From Nymphaea colorata (lineage: Eukaryota > Streptophyta > Magnoliopsida > Nymphaeales > Nymphaeaceae), in contig NC_045140.1 of assembly GCF_008831285.2 (NCBI RefSeq), positions 22,712,131 through 22,772,130 on the forward strand: DNA of 60,000 bases, given 5' to 3'. This document shows positions 22,924 through 37,007 of the stretch, piece by piece. Position 1 is the first letter of the stretch, and every line of letters begins with the position of its first letter. Both the position numbers and the translations under genes were made by a program. The notes under the pieces were generated by a model. That model did no database searches and had not been told where the DNA came from. It saw only the letters and a list, made by a program, of their open reading frames with translations.

Positions 22924-24884
22924 TGTTGGACGATAGGCTACAGTCTTCTTCCATTACAGGAGAAGGGCAGCGTCCGCATTGTTGGACCGGCTTCGTGGGT
23001 TTTTAATTTCAAATCTTGTGGCCTTGAATCAACAGCTTTTGCAATTAAATAAGAAGCCATCAAGCTGATTCATATCCACCCATTTTAGGCTGTATTGAAT
23101 TTAATCCTTCTTTGACTTATCATATATTTGGCAGATGAATCAAATGCAAACCTTTCTGATCCAAACTTTTTATTTTAACAGTTGCGATATTTTGGGCTGT
23201 ATTGGATTAATCCTTCTTTGGCTTCTCATATATTTGACAGAACTGAAATAGATTCTAAGTTTCATATTGTAAGCGATTCACCTTCCTAGAGGCTGAGAAG
23301 CAAGGATATTAATACACCACATGAGGGAATCCACAGTGGAGCAAATGCAAATCCTTACCATCTAAATTTATCACATGAGACAATCAATTGTGAAGCAAAT
23401 GCAAATCCTTGTCTTCCAAACTTAATTTTTTGGTTGCTGCGGTGTTTCAGGCTATATTGAATTTGATCCTTGTTTGGCTTCTCATATATTTGGCAGAATA
23501 GAAACCAATTTCACATAAGGCAATCCATGTGGAGCAAATGCAAATCTTTATTAATCAAACTTACCACATAAGGCAATCAGTTGTGATGCAAATGCGAATC
23601 GTTATTATCCAAACTTAATTTTGGTTGTAGCGGCGTTTTGTACTGTATTGAATTTAATCCTTCTTTAGCTCTCTTATATTTAGCAGAACTGAAACTGATT
23701 TTTGGTTTCATACTTTAAACAATTCACCCTCCCTAGAGGTTAAGATAGAAGGAGAAAGAATGAGGGAAATCAATACCAACATCAAAATGACTCATTTATG
23801 TGATATTTAATATCATCTAAGCTTCTCTCCCTCCCTTTTTTTATTTACATTACAAATCTTTAAGTATTTTCAAAGGTCATTAGTGTGTGACTATATATAT
23901 ATATATATAAAGAGGTAGCTACTAGCCGCTTATATGTCATATTTGATGGAAAATTGTTTAAGCTGTTGATTTTAAGAAAATTCAGTGGTGTAAATTAATT
24001 GAAAAATGAGAAAAAAATGTCCCTTACTGAAGAAAACAAATGAGCTTCATTGATTGAAATTTTTGTCTCGTTAGAGCAGTATTTCAATATGTTGAAAATA
24101 CAACTACTTTTTTTAGTATGATGGACCTTCTTAAAGTCATTGTTGTAGACAATTTCCATCATGTCTGACATATTAAGGTTTGGTATGCAACTGTTTAATA
24201 TTATTGAAAAAAGTGCTCCTCTTTGAGATGTTACAAGTTAAGAAAATAAAGAAAAGCAAACCTGTGACAATAATGACAAAATTTCGGCTATCCATTAGAT
24301 CTAAAAATGATATTCCTTATCAAATTCTTACTACTTTTGTAACTTCCATCAATGTTTCTACCGTAGTCGCAGAAAACAAGTTCTTTTCAAAAAACGTTAA
24401 AAAAAAAAAAATGGGGTTTTAACGTGTTGTTTTACTTTTTTCATTTTTTCAGTTTTTTTAATGCCAAACAGTTTTTTTTTTCATTTTCTATTTTTTATTT
24501 GTTGCAAATCTTCTTATTTTTGATGTTTGTGTTATTAGTTTCTCACTTATTTTACTTTTGTTCATTTTTAGTTTTATAAATTTTAAAAAATTTACCGTAT
24601 TTTTCTCTTTTTTTAAGCTCGCTGAATTATATTCAAGAAAAACCTCGCCGTTTAAAACTCCAAGACGTTATTTGTGTCTTTGGTTTCTACATATCTTTCC
24701 AACGAAAAGCTAAAAGTTTAAAACTTAATGTCAGAATACATTCGAGAGAGTCTCTCATTGCCTCCCCACCTTCCCTTTCCCATCTCTCAGCTACAATTCA
24801 AACAAGGGTTTGATTCACATACTCTCTCCTAAAAAATAGAAAATCAAAAATTGGTTTTTCTACTTTAATTTCTAAGATAAATGT
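22924..24884. other. Non-coding block X2
   Basis: Second copy of 4382-6361, with the degenerate repeats at 23020-23750. It differs by small indels, for example TCTG absent near 24255 and a different A-run near 24400. No gene. Confidence 0.7.
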
Positions 24885-25147
24885 CTCAAAGTTGAAGAGA
24901 GTCTTTAGGGAAAAGTAAGGTGATGACGAGTGAGATAGAGATAGACAGTTCTATGTAGGAGCAGAAAAATGAGTTCTTCTCATTTACTCACTTTGTGTTA
25001 GATTACGCAGATATATATACAGTATACTCATGTGCCTGAAGAGTATGTACATATAACAAATACACAGCAGGTGGAATACAGCAGGAGACAGTTGTGTTAC
25101 AGCTGTCTTCTAACTACATTCGAGCCTTCTAAAATAAACTCCTAACA
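24885..25147 (-). repeat. 3' LTR of K2
   Basis: Begins TGTTAGGAG on the - strand, directly after the polypurine tract. Same family as the LTR at 29367-29630, with scattered substitutions. Confidence 0.85.
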
Positions 25148-25179
25148 TTCTCCCCCTCAAGTTAGATCTTCCAGATTTT

Positions 25180-28100
25180 AAAGACTTATCTTGCGGCATA
25201 ACTTGAGTTAACATGTTGTGTCTTTATAATTCCTGACTGAATTTTTTCTGTTAAAAACGGCAGTCAACTTCGATGTGTTTCATTCTCTCTTGAAACACAA
25301 GATTATTTCCAACGTAAATTGCAGCCTTATTATCACAACAGAGACTCATTGGCTGACCTACGTTTATTTTCATGTCTTGTAGTAAGTATTTTATCCATAA
25401 CAGTTCACAGATAGTGAGTGCCATAGCTCGGTATTCACTCTCTGCACTTGATCTGGCAACGACCGTTTGTTTCTTACTTCTCCAAGAAACTAGATTGTCA
25501 CCAACGAAGCAACAGTAGCCAATGGTTGATCTCGTATCATTCTGATTTCCTGCCCATCAGCGCATGCGTATCTATGTATCTGCAGATGATTGTTTCTTTG
25601 GAACAATACCCTTGTCACTTGTCTTCTTAGGATATCTGAGTACATGATAAGCTGCTTCCAGATGTGGTTTCTTGGGGTTGTGCATAAACTGACTTAGCAG
25701 ATTTACCGAGTAAGTAATGTTTGGTCTAGTAGCTATCAAATATAACAATTTGCCTACTAATTTCTGATAGCCTATTGCTTCATTATTGGCTCTCCTTCAT
25801 GCAGCAGTCTCATATTTATTTCCATTGGAGTATCAGCTTCTATACATTCTATCATTCCTGTTTCATGCAGCAAATCTGCAACATATCTTTTTTGACATAC
25901 AAATACATTTCTGGTTTATGTGTTATTTCCATGTGTTATTTCCATGCCAAGGAAGTAATGTAGTATTCCTAGGTCTTTAATCTCAAAGCATTTTCTCAAA
26001 ATGGTTTTGGTTCTCTCAATAAAGCTTTGATATTCTCTAGTTAATATTACGTCATCTACTTAAACTGCAGCAATAACTGTTACTTTGTTGGTTGTGGCTA
26101 TGAATATAGAGTGATCAACACTACTCATTCTATATCAACCTTCAACCAGTTTTGAACTTAATTTTTCATACCATGCTCTGGGTGACTACTTGAGCCCGTA
26201 TAATGATTTCTTTAATTTGCATACATGTAGTTCAGCACCATGTTGCGTATGCATCTTTGAAGTAATTCCATATAGATCTCTTCATCTAGGTCTCCGTGAA
26301 GAAAAGCGTTTTTCACATCAAGTTGGAACATTCTCCAATTCTTCACTGCAGCTACTGAAAGCAATATTCGTAGTGAACTCATCTTTGCAACGGGGGAAAA
26401 TGTCTCATGATAATTAATACCTTGTTCTTGTGTAAAACCCTTAGGTACAAGTCTTGCTTTGTAGCGGTCCACCAGTCTACTACTGTTATATTTATTTTAT
26501 ATGTCCATTTGCAGCCCACTAATTTTTTGTTGGGATGTCTATCAACTAGCTCCCAGGTCTGGTTTTTCTTCAGGGCTGATAACTCCTCAGTCATTGCCTT
26601 TTTCATTTTTGACATGACTAGCTTGTTCATATGTATATGGCTCTCTTTCAAAACAGGTATCTGCATTAACTTTATCATTTTTCTGAACATGACAAGTATC
26701 TGTGTTAACTCTATCATTTTTCTGAACATAATATGTACAATAGCATCATATTTGGATGGTTTTCTTCTTATTCGACCACTTCTGCTTTGAACATTTTCAT
26801 GCACATCATTTTCTGCCTTTTCATCAACCAGATTATAACTACACGTTATGATAGTAGGTTCCATAATAGTAACATTTGCATCATCATTTTCATTCACCAT
26901 AGAAAGTGATATAAACGCATAAGATTCTCCCCCTTGTTAGAAACATCAGGTACAATTTCAGTATAGAAAGTGTGTTCTCCATGAATTTACCGTCCCTCGA
27001 TATATACATTTGTTTCTTATAGGGTCAAAGCATTTATATCTTTTCTTGTTAAATGAGTACCCTAGAAAAAACATTTAACAACTCTCTTTTCTAGTTTGTT
27101 TCTTGCACTCTCTTGTAAGTGAACATAACAGACACAACCAAAGATTCTTAAGTGTTGTAAAGAGGTGGGTGTGCCATTCAGAATTTCTAGTGGGCTCTTA
27201 TTACCCAATTTGTAGCTCGAGGTTCTATTCATAACATGGCAAGCACATGCCACAACTTACACTAGAACTGTGGTGAGACATTCATGTAGAACATTAGAGA
27301 CCTAGCAATGTTTAACAGTTGTCTGTTTCTTCTTTCACCCATCCTATTCTGTTGGGGTGTTCCTTTACAGTAGTTTGATGTAGAATCCCTTGTTTGCCTG
27401 TGAAGTATTGAAATTCAGCATTAATGTATTTTCCTCCATTGTCTGATCTTAACGACTTAATTCTTTGATTGTACTGAGTGACTATGTATTGGAAAAATTG
27501 CTTAAACGTAAGAAATACAACACTTTTCCTTCTCAAAAATAAATCCAGGTAATTGTAGATTCGTCATCAATGAAAGTAAGAAAGTATTTATTTCCAAATT
27601 TTCCATTATCGGGGCTGGTCCCCATACATCAGTATGTGTCAAATCAAAGCATGATTCAACAATATATTCTGAATTAGTAAAAGACAACCAGGTCATCTTT
27701 GCCAAGGTACATGCCTCACAATCATCTACTAGAAATCTAAAACCTAGAAATATAGTCAACAAAACTTTATTTGAAGGATGACCACCTGTGTAGTGCCATA
27801 TCTGAGCATCCCTTGCAGTCTTTATTGCAGTGTATACTATGGGTTTCTACTCTTGAGTTAGGTAGTACAAACCGTTTGCTTCTTTGCCTTCACCAATCTT
27901 CGTTTGATTCTTGTTGTCTACTAGTGTCATATTTTTTCTAACGAAAAGTACGTAGCAATACAAATTATTTTGCAGTTTGCTAACAGATATCAAATTTGTT
28001 TCACACTTAGGTACATACAATACGTCATGCAATGTAATATGATGATTTATGTAAACAGAGCTATACCCTACTGCAGATGTAATAGATCCGTTAGCTAGTT

Positions 28101-28212
28101 TAACTAATATTTGTTTGTCATGCTTGACATCTTGTAGCAATTCCAGACATGCAGTCATATGATCTATAGCTCCACTATCCATTATCCACTCTGAGCTATT
28201 GGAACGAGCCAA
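25180..28212 (-). pseudogene. K2 pol remnant
   Basis: On the - strand it holds protease (IMDSGAIDHM, 28190 down), the GAG-pre-integrase Cys pair (CEACTLAK, near 27715), integrase (DNGGKYINAEF near 27435; NRTSSYKLGNKSPLE near 27220), RT ([20 protein letters not shown] near 26430; [12 protein letters not shown] near 26310) and RNase H (25470-25200). The RT YVDD box has TAA in place of the Tyr codon at 26060-26062, the same lesion as in K3. Several frameshifts break the polyprotein. Confidence 0.88.
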
Positions 28213-28480
28213 GAAAGAACAAGGTAGGGAGTTTAACTTTTTATGTTTTTTCTGTTTCCTGCTTAGTTGTAATAGCTAAATTACTGTAGGTAATCTGTTT
28301 GAGCAGGCAAGTGAGTGCAGTGATATCATCTTCACGTCTAAGTCCAGAGTTACGGGCCTGTCATCTTAATCTTCTTGGACATCTGTTTAGGTTCCAACAA
28401 CGTTTCCTGGTGTGTCCTTGTTTTTTACAATAAGTACAGAATATGGAACCTAGTGTCTGCTTTGAAGTAATTCCCATCTC

Positions 28481-29197
28481 TTAGTGTAGTTTGAGGCGTT
28501 TCTGTTTTGACAACGAACACATGTTTATCAACAGGTGGATTTTTTTCTTGAATTTGTCATCAATCTTCATGACTTTTCGCATGGTTTCTTCTCGTTGCAC
28601 GATGGAGGACGAAAGAGGGTAAGACATGAGGATCTGACTTTTCAGATAATCAAACTTTGCTCCAAGACCGGCAAGAAGCTTGAACACATTATCTTCATTG
28701 GCTCTCTGTTTCAACACTTCCATATCAAGGATGGGTGGACGATGCTGGGATAGTTCATCCCACATCGCTTTAAGAGAGCTAAGGTACACATGAAATTGTT
28801 TCTCTCCCTTAGTAAGTCTTGCAATGCCTTGTTGTAAAAGATAGACTCTGGCCATGTTTTGGCCTTCACCATAAATCTTTGCTAGAGAGTCCCATATTTC
28901 TTTGGGCAAATCAAGAAAGAGAAAGCTCTCTCCAATGGCACGCTCCATTGAGTTTAGCAGCCACGACATTACAACTCTGCCATTGGATTGCCAATCTTCA
29001 TAACTGTGATCATCATTCTCTGGTTTATTGATCTTCCCATTGATATACCCAATTTTTTACTTTCCACACAGAGAGCTTTCACCGTTAAGAGGTGTTGTGG
29101 TGATTTTAAGGGCAGGATCTGACTCTTTCATGACCGCTTTCATTGTAGGAATTTGGGAGAATGACGCTAGTGGGTTCTGATTCTATGATTCTGCCAT
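28481..29197 (-). pseudogene. K2 gag remnant
   Basis: A possible start codon is at 29197 on the - strand, but a stop follows after four codons. The best frame (28969-28481) carries the copia UBN2 gag region: MSWLLNSME, PKEIWDSLAKIYG, then KFDYLKSQILMSYPL. A frameshifted zinc-knuckle-like YCKKQGH segment follows at about 28430. Confidence 0.85.
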
Positions 29198-29366
29198 TAC
29201 TGTTGGGAAGTTGCAGGAGCAGCACCAGAACGAGGCAAGAGCGAAGCTCTTGTGTTGAGACCATTGGAAAAGATGTGTTGCGTCGAGGGCATTAGATTGC
29301 AAAATAGGCAGAGAAAAGATGCAATCGGCACTGATTTGCTCTCTAGTGTCGAAGCTCTAATACCAT

Positions 29367-29630
29367 CTCAAAGTTGAAGAGAGTCTTTAGGGAAAAGTAA
29401 AGTGACGATGAGTGAGAGAGAGAAAGACAATTCTGTGTAGGAGCAGGAAAATGAGTTCTTCTCATTTACTCACTTCGTGTTACATTATGGCTGATATATA
29501 TATAGTATACTCATATGACGGAAGGGTATGTACATATAACAATACACAATAGGTGGAATACAGCGGGAGACAGCTGTGCTACAACTGTCTTCTAACTTCA
29601 TTTCAAGCCTTCTAGAATGAACTCCGAACA
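29367..29630 (-). repeat. 5' LTR of K2
   Basis: It begins TGTTCGGAG on the - strand at 29630 and ends beside the primer binding site at 29366. It is absent from K1. Confidence 0.85.
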
Positions 29631-30319
29631 GAATGCTCTCGTTCCAAAGAACAATATGAGAAATAATTTGTACATTTTTGATTAAGTTGTAACTAATTTT
29701 ATGTATATATGAAAAAAAAATGGCACATAGCGCAGCTAAATTAGTTCCTATTAAGAACATTGATTAGCGGAGGGACAAGACTCGTGAATGGAGGCCATTT
29801 TTGAATGATATTTTTTTGAGTAGTTGAGTACATTGGTAGGGGGTCTCCCTACACCCAACTTTATTTTATATATATATATATAGCTATCTTAATTCCCTGA
29901 TGAGGAAAAAGCAGCTTTCTAAAACAGTTAAGATGAAGCCTTGTAGGGACAGAACAGAAAGTACATTATTTAACACATAGTCAAGGATGCTTTGCCCGTT
30001 TGCCTTTTCTCTTATACCTCTTAGCTCTTAAATGGCCGGATCGAGTGCTGTTCAGTTTTCACATACTCAACCATATAAAAGGATGAAAATTGTTAAAAAA
30101 AATAGTAACGATAGAAAATTATAAAAACCAGATGCTTAAATTAGTTTTTATGTTATTGTAACATTGGCAAACTTTGGATTTCTCAACATCTAAAATTTGA
30201 TGCAAATATAAAAAAAATCATCATTTTTATTATTATATTTTCATACATTCTGCATTTATCTGTGTGGTTAGACAAATTCAAGTAACCAACTTAAAACATG
30301 CATTCAAATAAATAAATAA

Positions 30320-30362
<43 letters not shown>

Positions 30363-32276
30363 ATATATATTATATAATGGCATCATTATTTTATCATGTC
30401 AACCAGATCAATTAATAATCAGCCATTGGATGACACGGATTTAGTGACTAACAAATTAGAAAAAGCATGCTTCTCTTGGGATATTTTAATTTGTCTTCAA
30501 TTTTATGAACACATACCTAATACTAATGTATTTTTTTTCTCCTTGATAGCAGACCAATCAAAACTCTCACTCTATTTGGTAGTTGAGAGATGGCTAGTTG
30601 ATACCAATTATTGACACAAGTAACTAAGAACTTTATATGTGTACTTTTCATTTACATTTATATATAAGCGATATGTGGATATGCCTCCATGGTATGCTTT
30701 ATTGTTTGTCTTAAAAAACCCAACCTTTTATAATGTCTGAAAGCATATTAATAAAAAAAATGTAAAAAATGTTATGTTTAGATCGGGTCGACTTATGAAT
30801 CAACAAAGCTAAAATCATTATCTTTTTTAAAACCTTAAAAGATCGATTCAAATTTATGCATCTAATTTTCATGCTTGTAGGCTTATAATCTGTATCAATC
30901 AGTATGTTTCTGTTTGTAAAAAATAATCTCACAATTCTAGAGAGCTAGAAAGCTCTCGAGGCAGGGCAAAAGTTGGATGTGAATATAAATCCTGTCTTTG
31001 TGGACTTGTAATAAGTTGCATGGGATGTTGAAATAGTAGACTACCATCTACTGGCTAAACCTATGTGCCAATCAACCAAAATCACACAACTGAAAAGTCA
31101 GAATCTTCCCTTTTGTCTATTAATATTTTCACCAGATGGTCCAATTAAACCTAACATGCTGATTGAAAAACATGTTAATTGAGGCCTACCTGCTCCCTAC
31201 TCTCACATTCAAATTGATAAGTACCTTCCCCTAATAGATTCCCGCCACATTTATTCTACAAGGTTATAATATTCCAGTTGTTGGCTCTCTCCAAAGGGGA
31301 CAATAATTTCTTATTCTTCTTTGACTTGATTATTGAAATGCTAAGGTAACAATATGGGGCAACTTACCTTGAAAAAAGCAGTACAATGTGAATGTGGAGG
31401 AAAGATAGAACCGGTGGCTATAAAATAGGGTTCTGCTTGTCAAAGAAAGATGTCTTATCCATGAGACCAACTTACTGATGAGGGAGAAAGTTTACTTTGA
31501 CAAATCAAACATTAAAAAGGGATTAAAGAATAGATGTCTTTATTGTTTAACAGATCTGCAATACTCTCCATACCTACCTACCAGCAATATACATTTATCC
31601 CTTCATCCCATTAGAGACCTGTCTATCTAATCATTAATCAAATACTGAGATGGATTATGAGAATGATTCAAACGCCAATTATGTCTCTTCTGCATAATGC
31701 TCAATTGATTTCTATTTCTAAAGATTAACTTTTGATCCTGACCGGCAATGGAGCACGCCGACATAGACTAGGTCATTTGCATGGAAAAAAAGAGCCCGAT
31801 GCCGGGGAAAGCGATCACAGACTGTTTTCTTAAAACCGAGTTGTTTCCATTAAGATTTCCATTTTGGGAAGTTGTTTCTTCTGGATATCAACATCGTCAA
31901 AGGCAATGTGCAATATTATAGTGAGTTTGAAACTATATGTAAAAGCGAAACCAAACACTCATACTTCTTTTATTAACTTAAAACTGAATCATCCATGATA
32001 GCGGGCCGAAAGATTGGACATACTTTCTATACATTATGGCTGAAAAGGTACAAACATGCATATAGTATGTATGATGACTCCAGTTATCCAGAGTTCCGTA
32101 GTCATCTCACCAAATTCATCCATTTGAAGCAATAGATGCTTAGAAGAAAAACAGGAAGAGAAATGTGTGAAGTAATATTAAATAATGAAAATACCAATCC
32201 TCTTAACTATTCATCATGTTGGATCCGACAACCTTAGTTAGATTGTTGGGTGACTTTGAAATGATAAAGTCACCAT

Positions 32277-32376
<100 letters not shown>

Positions 32377-32688
32377 TGCCCTTGTCAACATAAAATACTC
32401 ATATGTTCTTATTAGCCTGATAATGCGTATGGAAAAAATGATGGAAATAGGTAAAGCGTATGGAGTGTACGAAGGTTAGAGTATTTTATACCTTTGACCA
32501 ATAATTTTAGATTGAGAAAATATGGAACGTATAGATATTTTAGAGTACTACGGTTACGTAATCTATGACCAACGTCTCCCCACCTAATTGATTTAACTAG
32601 CTCATATATGTCAGAGAATGAGGGAAATTGTGCACCATTAACCAAGACCGTGCGAAGTTTCCGGGAAGGAGCGTGAGATTGTATACCC

Positions 32689-32890
32689 ACCCAAGACCAT
32701 GAGGCCGAAGCCGATCGCCGACCGCCGACTTGCCCTTGTAATTTCCGTCCACGCACCCTTAATCGTATGTTTTTTCTTTTTCTTCCGGGCACCCAAGACC
32801 ATGATGCCGGCGCCGATCGCCGACAGCCAACTTGGCCTTGTAATTTCCGTCCACTCTCCACACACCTTAATTGTATGTTTTCTTCTCTTG
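32689..32890. repeat. Tandem duplication of about 102 bp in Y2
   Basis: The units at about 32689-32790 and 32791-32890 both contain ACCCAAGACCATGA, a GCCGATCGCCGAC core and CTTGTAATTTCCGTCCAC. Y1 has lost most of this segment, and Y' (51630-51720) has a single copy. Confidence 0.7.
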
Positions 32891-33937
32891 TTCCGGGGAG
32901 AAGTGAATGAAATCATGAAAGCGTCACTAATAATATCCAGAAGCGCAGTTGTACCAAGAGAAAAAGCATGCCCCAGAAAATTAATGCGAAAATATTAGTT
33001 TTCTGATGTCCCACATCCTTAATTTCTCGTTCAAAATTCTTCTTCTTCTTCGAGAAACCGGCAAGGAAAAAAGCGACTTCCGGCCCATGTCGGATGAGGG
33101 TTTTAACATTATATATGGGCGTTCATAATACAATCAAGGTCCGATTCTCAATGTGTTTCCATCTTTCGTGTATAAGAAACATGACTGGACAAAGTGCGTG
33201 ATCCTTCAATATGTACCATTAAATTATTTGCAAGACCGTCTTTATGAATCATCGTTCATCATTTTCTTTTCTTTGTCCCAATCGATACCAATTCAACAAC
33301 AGTCATGTGTGGCTTATCAAATCTGTGTGCTGCATGTACGATTACTAGTCATATTAGTAAAGGGGCCGGCCCATAATTATGAAGCAAAATCTGCCTCTGG
33401 TTAGTTAGCCGATGCATTTGCAGGCAGTGGCGAAGCTAAAAATTTCTTGTTAAGGGGCACTCTAAGTGTAAATTTCAATCTTGAAAGGGCACTCATATGT
33501 AAAAAGTTAAAAATTAATGAGGTTTTTATATATAAATAACGTAAATTTAGTGGTCTGGTATGAGCAATTGCCTACTTCAGCCACAACCTAGCTCCGCCAC
33601 AGTTTGTAGGAAAGGAAAAGGTGTAATATATCTATAATTGATCGCGTTGATCCATGATTACTTCATCAGGTCTTCTAAATTAGTTGATTTCCATGATTAA
33701 CTTTACCAGGAAAAAAATGAGCTCCTAATAAATTGTAATGTTTTGGATTAGGAGTGTTTAAGTGAGAGACATATAAGACTAGTTAGTTAAACATATTGAT
33801 CCCATTTGCAGAGGAGCTGAAATCCTCCAACAGTTTAGGAATATGAGATTCTTTCTTGGATTTAAGGTCAAAACATCATTCCATCTCCCAATCCGATCTT
33901 AAATCCATTTAAAATCCATGTTACTGAGATCCTGCAT

Positions 33938-34037
33938 NNNNNNNNNNNNNNNNNNNNNNNNNNNNNNNNNNNNNNNNNNNNNNNNNNNNNNNNNNNNNNN
34001 NNNNNNNNNNNNNNNNNNNNNNNNNNNNNNNNNNNNN
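33938..34037. other. Assembly gap of exactly 100 N
   Basis: Exactly 100 N, the conventional placeholder for a gap of unknown size. The left side ends in block Z and the right side begins in block Y in reverse orientation, so the gap sits at the centre of the large inverted repeat. Confidence 0.99.
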
Positions 34038-34996
34038 CAGAGGCAGATTTTGCTTCATAATTATGGGCCGGCCCCTTTACTAATATGACTAGTAATCGTA
34101 CATGCAGCACACGGATTTGATAAGCTACACATGACTGTTGTTGAATTGGTATCGATTGGGACAAAGAAAAGAAAATGATGAACGACGATTCATAAGGACG
34201 GTCTTGCAAATAATTTAATGGTACATATTGAAGGATCACGCACTTTGTCCAGTCATGTTTCTTATACACGAAAGATGGAAACACATTGAGAATCGGACCT
34301 TGATTGTATTATAAACGCCCATATATAATGTTAAAACCCTCATCCGACATGGGCCGGAAGTCGCTTTTTCCTGCCGGTTTCTCGAAGAAGAAGAATTTTG
34401 AACGAGAATTAAGGATGTGGGGACATCAGAAAACTATATTTTCGCATTAATTTTCTGGGGGCATGCTTTTTCTCTTGGTACAACTGCTTCTGGATATATT
34501 AGTACGCTTTCATGATTCATTCACTTCTCCCGGAAGTGGAAATTACAAGGCCGTTGCTTCGGCGATCGGGCGGCCTCTGTCTGTGCCCCGGAAGAAAAGA
34601 AAAACATACGATTAAGGGTGCATGGAGAGTGGACGAATTACAGGCAAGCGGCGTCGGATCGGCGCCCCTCATGGTCTGGTGGGTATACATCTCACGCTCC
34701 TTCCCGGAAACTTCGCACGTCTTGGTTAATGGTGCACAATAATCTCTCATTCTCTGACATATATGAGCTAGTTAATCAATTAGGTGGGAGACGTTGGTCA
34801 TCGATTAGGTAACCGTAAGTACTCTAAATATCTATACGTTCCATATTTTTCTCAATCTGAAATTATTGGTCAAAGGTATAAAATACTCTAACCTTCGTAC
34901 ACTCATACGCTTTACCTATTTCCATATCATGCATTTTTTCCATACGCATTATCGGCTAATAAGAACATATGAGTATTTTATGTTGACAAGGGCACG

Positions 34997-35041
<45 letters not shown>

Positions 35042-36957
35042 ATTATCATATATATATATATTATATATATATAATATATATTTATCATTCAAAGTCACCC
35101 AAACAATCTAACTAAGGTTGTCGATCCAACATGACGAATAGTTAAGAGGATTGGTATTTTCATTATTTAATATTACTTCACACATTTCTCTTCCTGTTTT
35201 ATTTCTAGCATCTATGCTTAATGGATGAATTTGTGAGATGAATACGGAACTCTGATAACTAGAGTCATCATACATACATATGCATGTTTGTACCTTTCCA
35301 GCCATAATGTATAGAAAGTATGTCCAATCTTTGCGGCCGCTATCATGGATGATTCAGTTTTAAGTTAATAAAAGAAGTGTGAGTGTTGGTTTCGCTTTTA
35401 CATATAGTTTCAAACTCACTATAATATTGCACATTGCCTTTGACGATGTTGATATCCAGAAGAAACAACTTCCCAAAATGGAAATCTTAATGGAAACAAT
35501 GCGGTTTAAGAAAACAGTCTGTGATCGCTTTCCCCGGCATCGGGCTCTTTTTTTCCATGCAAATGACCTAGTCTATGTCGGCGTGCTCCATTGCGGTCAG
35601 GATCAAAAGTTAATCTTTAGAATAGAAATCAATTGAGCATTATGCAGAAGAGACATAATTGGCGTTTGAATCATTCTTATAATCCATCTCAGTATTTGAT
35701 TAATGATTAGATAGACAGGTCTGTAATGGGATGAAGGGATAAATGTATATTGCTGGTAGGTAGGTATGGAGAGTATTGCAGATCTGTTAAACAATAAAGA
35801 CATCTATTCTTTAATCCTTTTTTAGTGTTTAATTTGTCAAAGTAAACTTTCTCCCTCATCAGTAAGTTGGTCTCATGGATAAGACATCTTCTTTGACAAG
35901 CAGAACCCTATTTTATAGCCACCGGTTCTATCTTTCCTCCACATTCACATTGTACTGCTTTTTTCAAGGTAAGTTGCCCCATATTGTTACCTTAGCATTT
36001 CAATAATCAAGTCAAAGAAGAATAAGAAATTATTGTCCCCTTTGGAGAGAGCCAACAACTGGAATATTATAACCTTGTAGAATAAATGTGGCGGGAATCT
36101 ATTAGGGGAAGGTACTTATCAATTTGAATGTGAGAGTAGGGAGCAGGTAGGCCTCAATTAACATGTTTTTCAATCAGCATGTTAGGTTTAATTGGACCAT
36201 CTGGTGAAAATATTAATAGACAAAAGGAAGATTCTGACTTTTCAGTTGTGTGATTTTGTTGATTGGCACATAGGTTTAGCCAGTAGATGGTAGTCTACTA
36301 TTTCACATCCAATGCAACTTATTACAAGTCCACAAAGACAGGATTTATATTCACATCCAACTTTTGCCCTGCCTCGAGAGCTTTCTAGCTCTCTAGAATT
36401 GTGAGATTATTTTTTACAAACAGAAACATACTGATTGATACAGATTATAAGCCTACAAGCATGAAAATTAGATGCATAAATTTGAATCGATCTTTTAAGG
36501 TTTTAAAAAAGATAATGATTTTAGCTTTGTTGATTCATAAGTCGACCCGATCTAAACATAACATTTTTTACATTTTTTTTATTAATATGCTTTTAGACAT
36601 TATAAAAGGTTGGGTTTTTTAAGACAAACAATACAGCATACCATGGAGGCATATCCACATATCGCTTATATATAAATGTAAATGAAAAGTACACATATAA
36701 AGTTCTTAGTTCTTGTGTCAATAATTGGTATCAACTAGCCATCTCTCAACTACCAAATAGAGTGAGATGTTTGATTGGTCTGCTATCAAGGAGAAAAAAA
36801 TACATTAGTATTCGGTATGTGTTCATAAAATTGAAGACAAATTAAAATATCCCAAGAGAAGCATGCTTTTTCTAATTTGTTAGTCACTAAATCCGTGTCA
36901 TCCGATGGCTGATTATTAATTGATCCGGTTGACATGATAAAATAATGAGGCCATTTA

Positions 36958-37007
<50 letters not shown>

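Larger units (their letters stand above)
24885..29630 (-). mobile_element. K2: full-length but decayed Ty1/copia-type retrotransposon
   Basis: Both LTRs are present: on the - strand the 5' LTR is 29630-29367 and the 3' LTR is 25147-24885. Next to the 5' LTR, 29352-29366 reads TGGTATTAGAGC on the - strand, a one-base variant of the tRNA-iMet primer site used by many copia elements. A purine tract precedes the 3' LTR. The gag, protease, integrase, RT, RNase H order is the copia order. GCATT flanks the element on its 5' side (one base off the TG); the 3' side reads ACATT here and GCATT in K3, a possible 5-bp target duplication. Frameshifts and stops throughout; the LTRs have many differences, so the insertion is old. 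Confidence 0.9.

Noticed and set aside
33868-34284. 138-codon frame crossing the N gap
   Set aside because: It is translated through N; the two sides are unrelated non-coding blocks.
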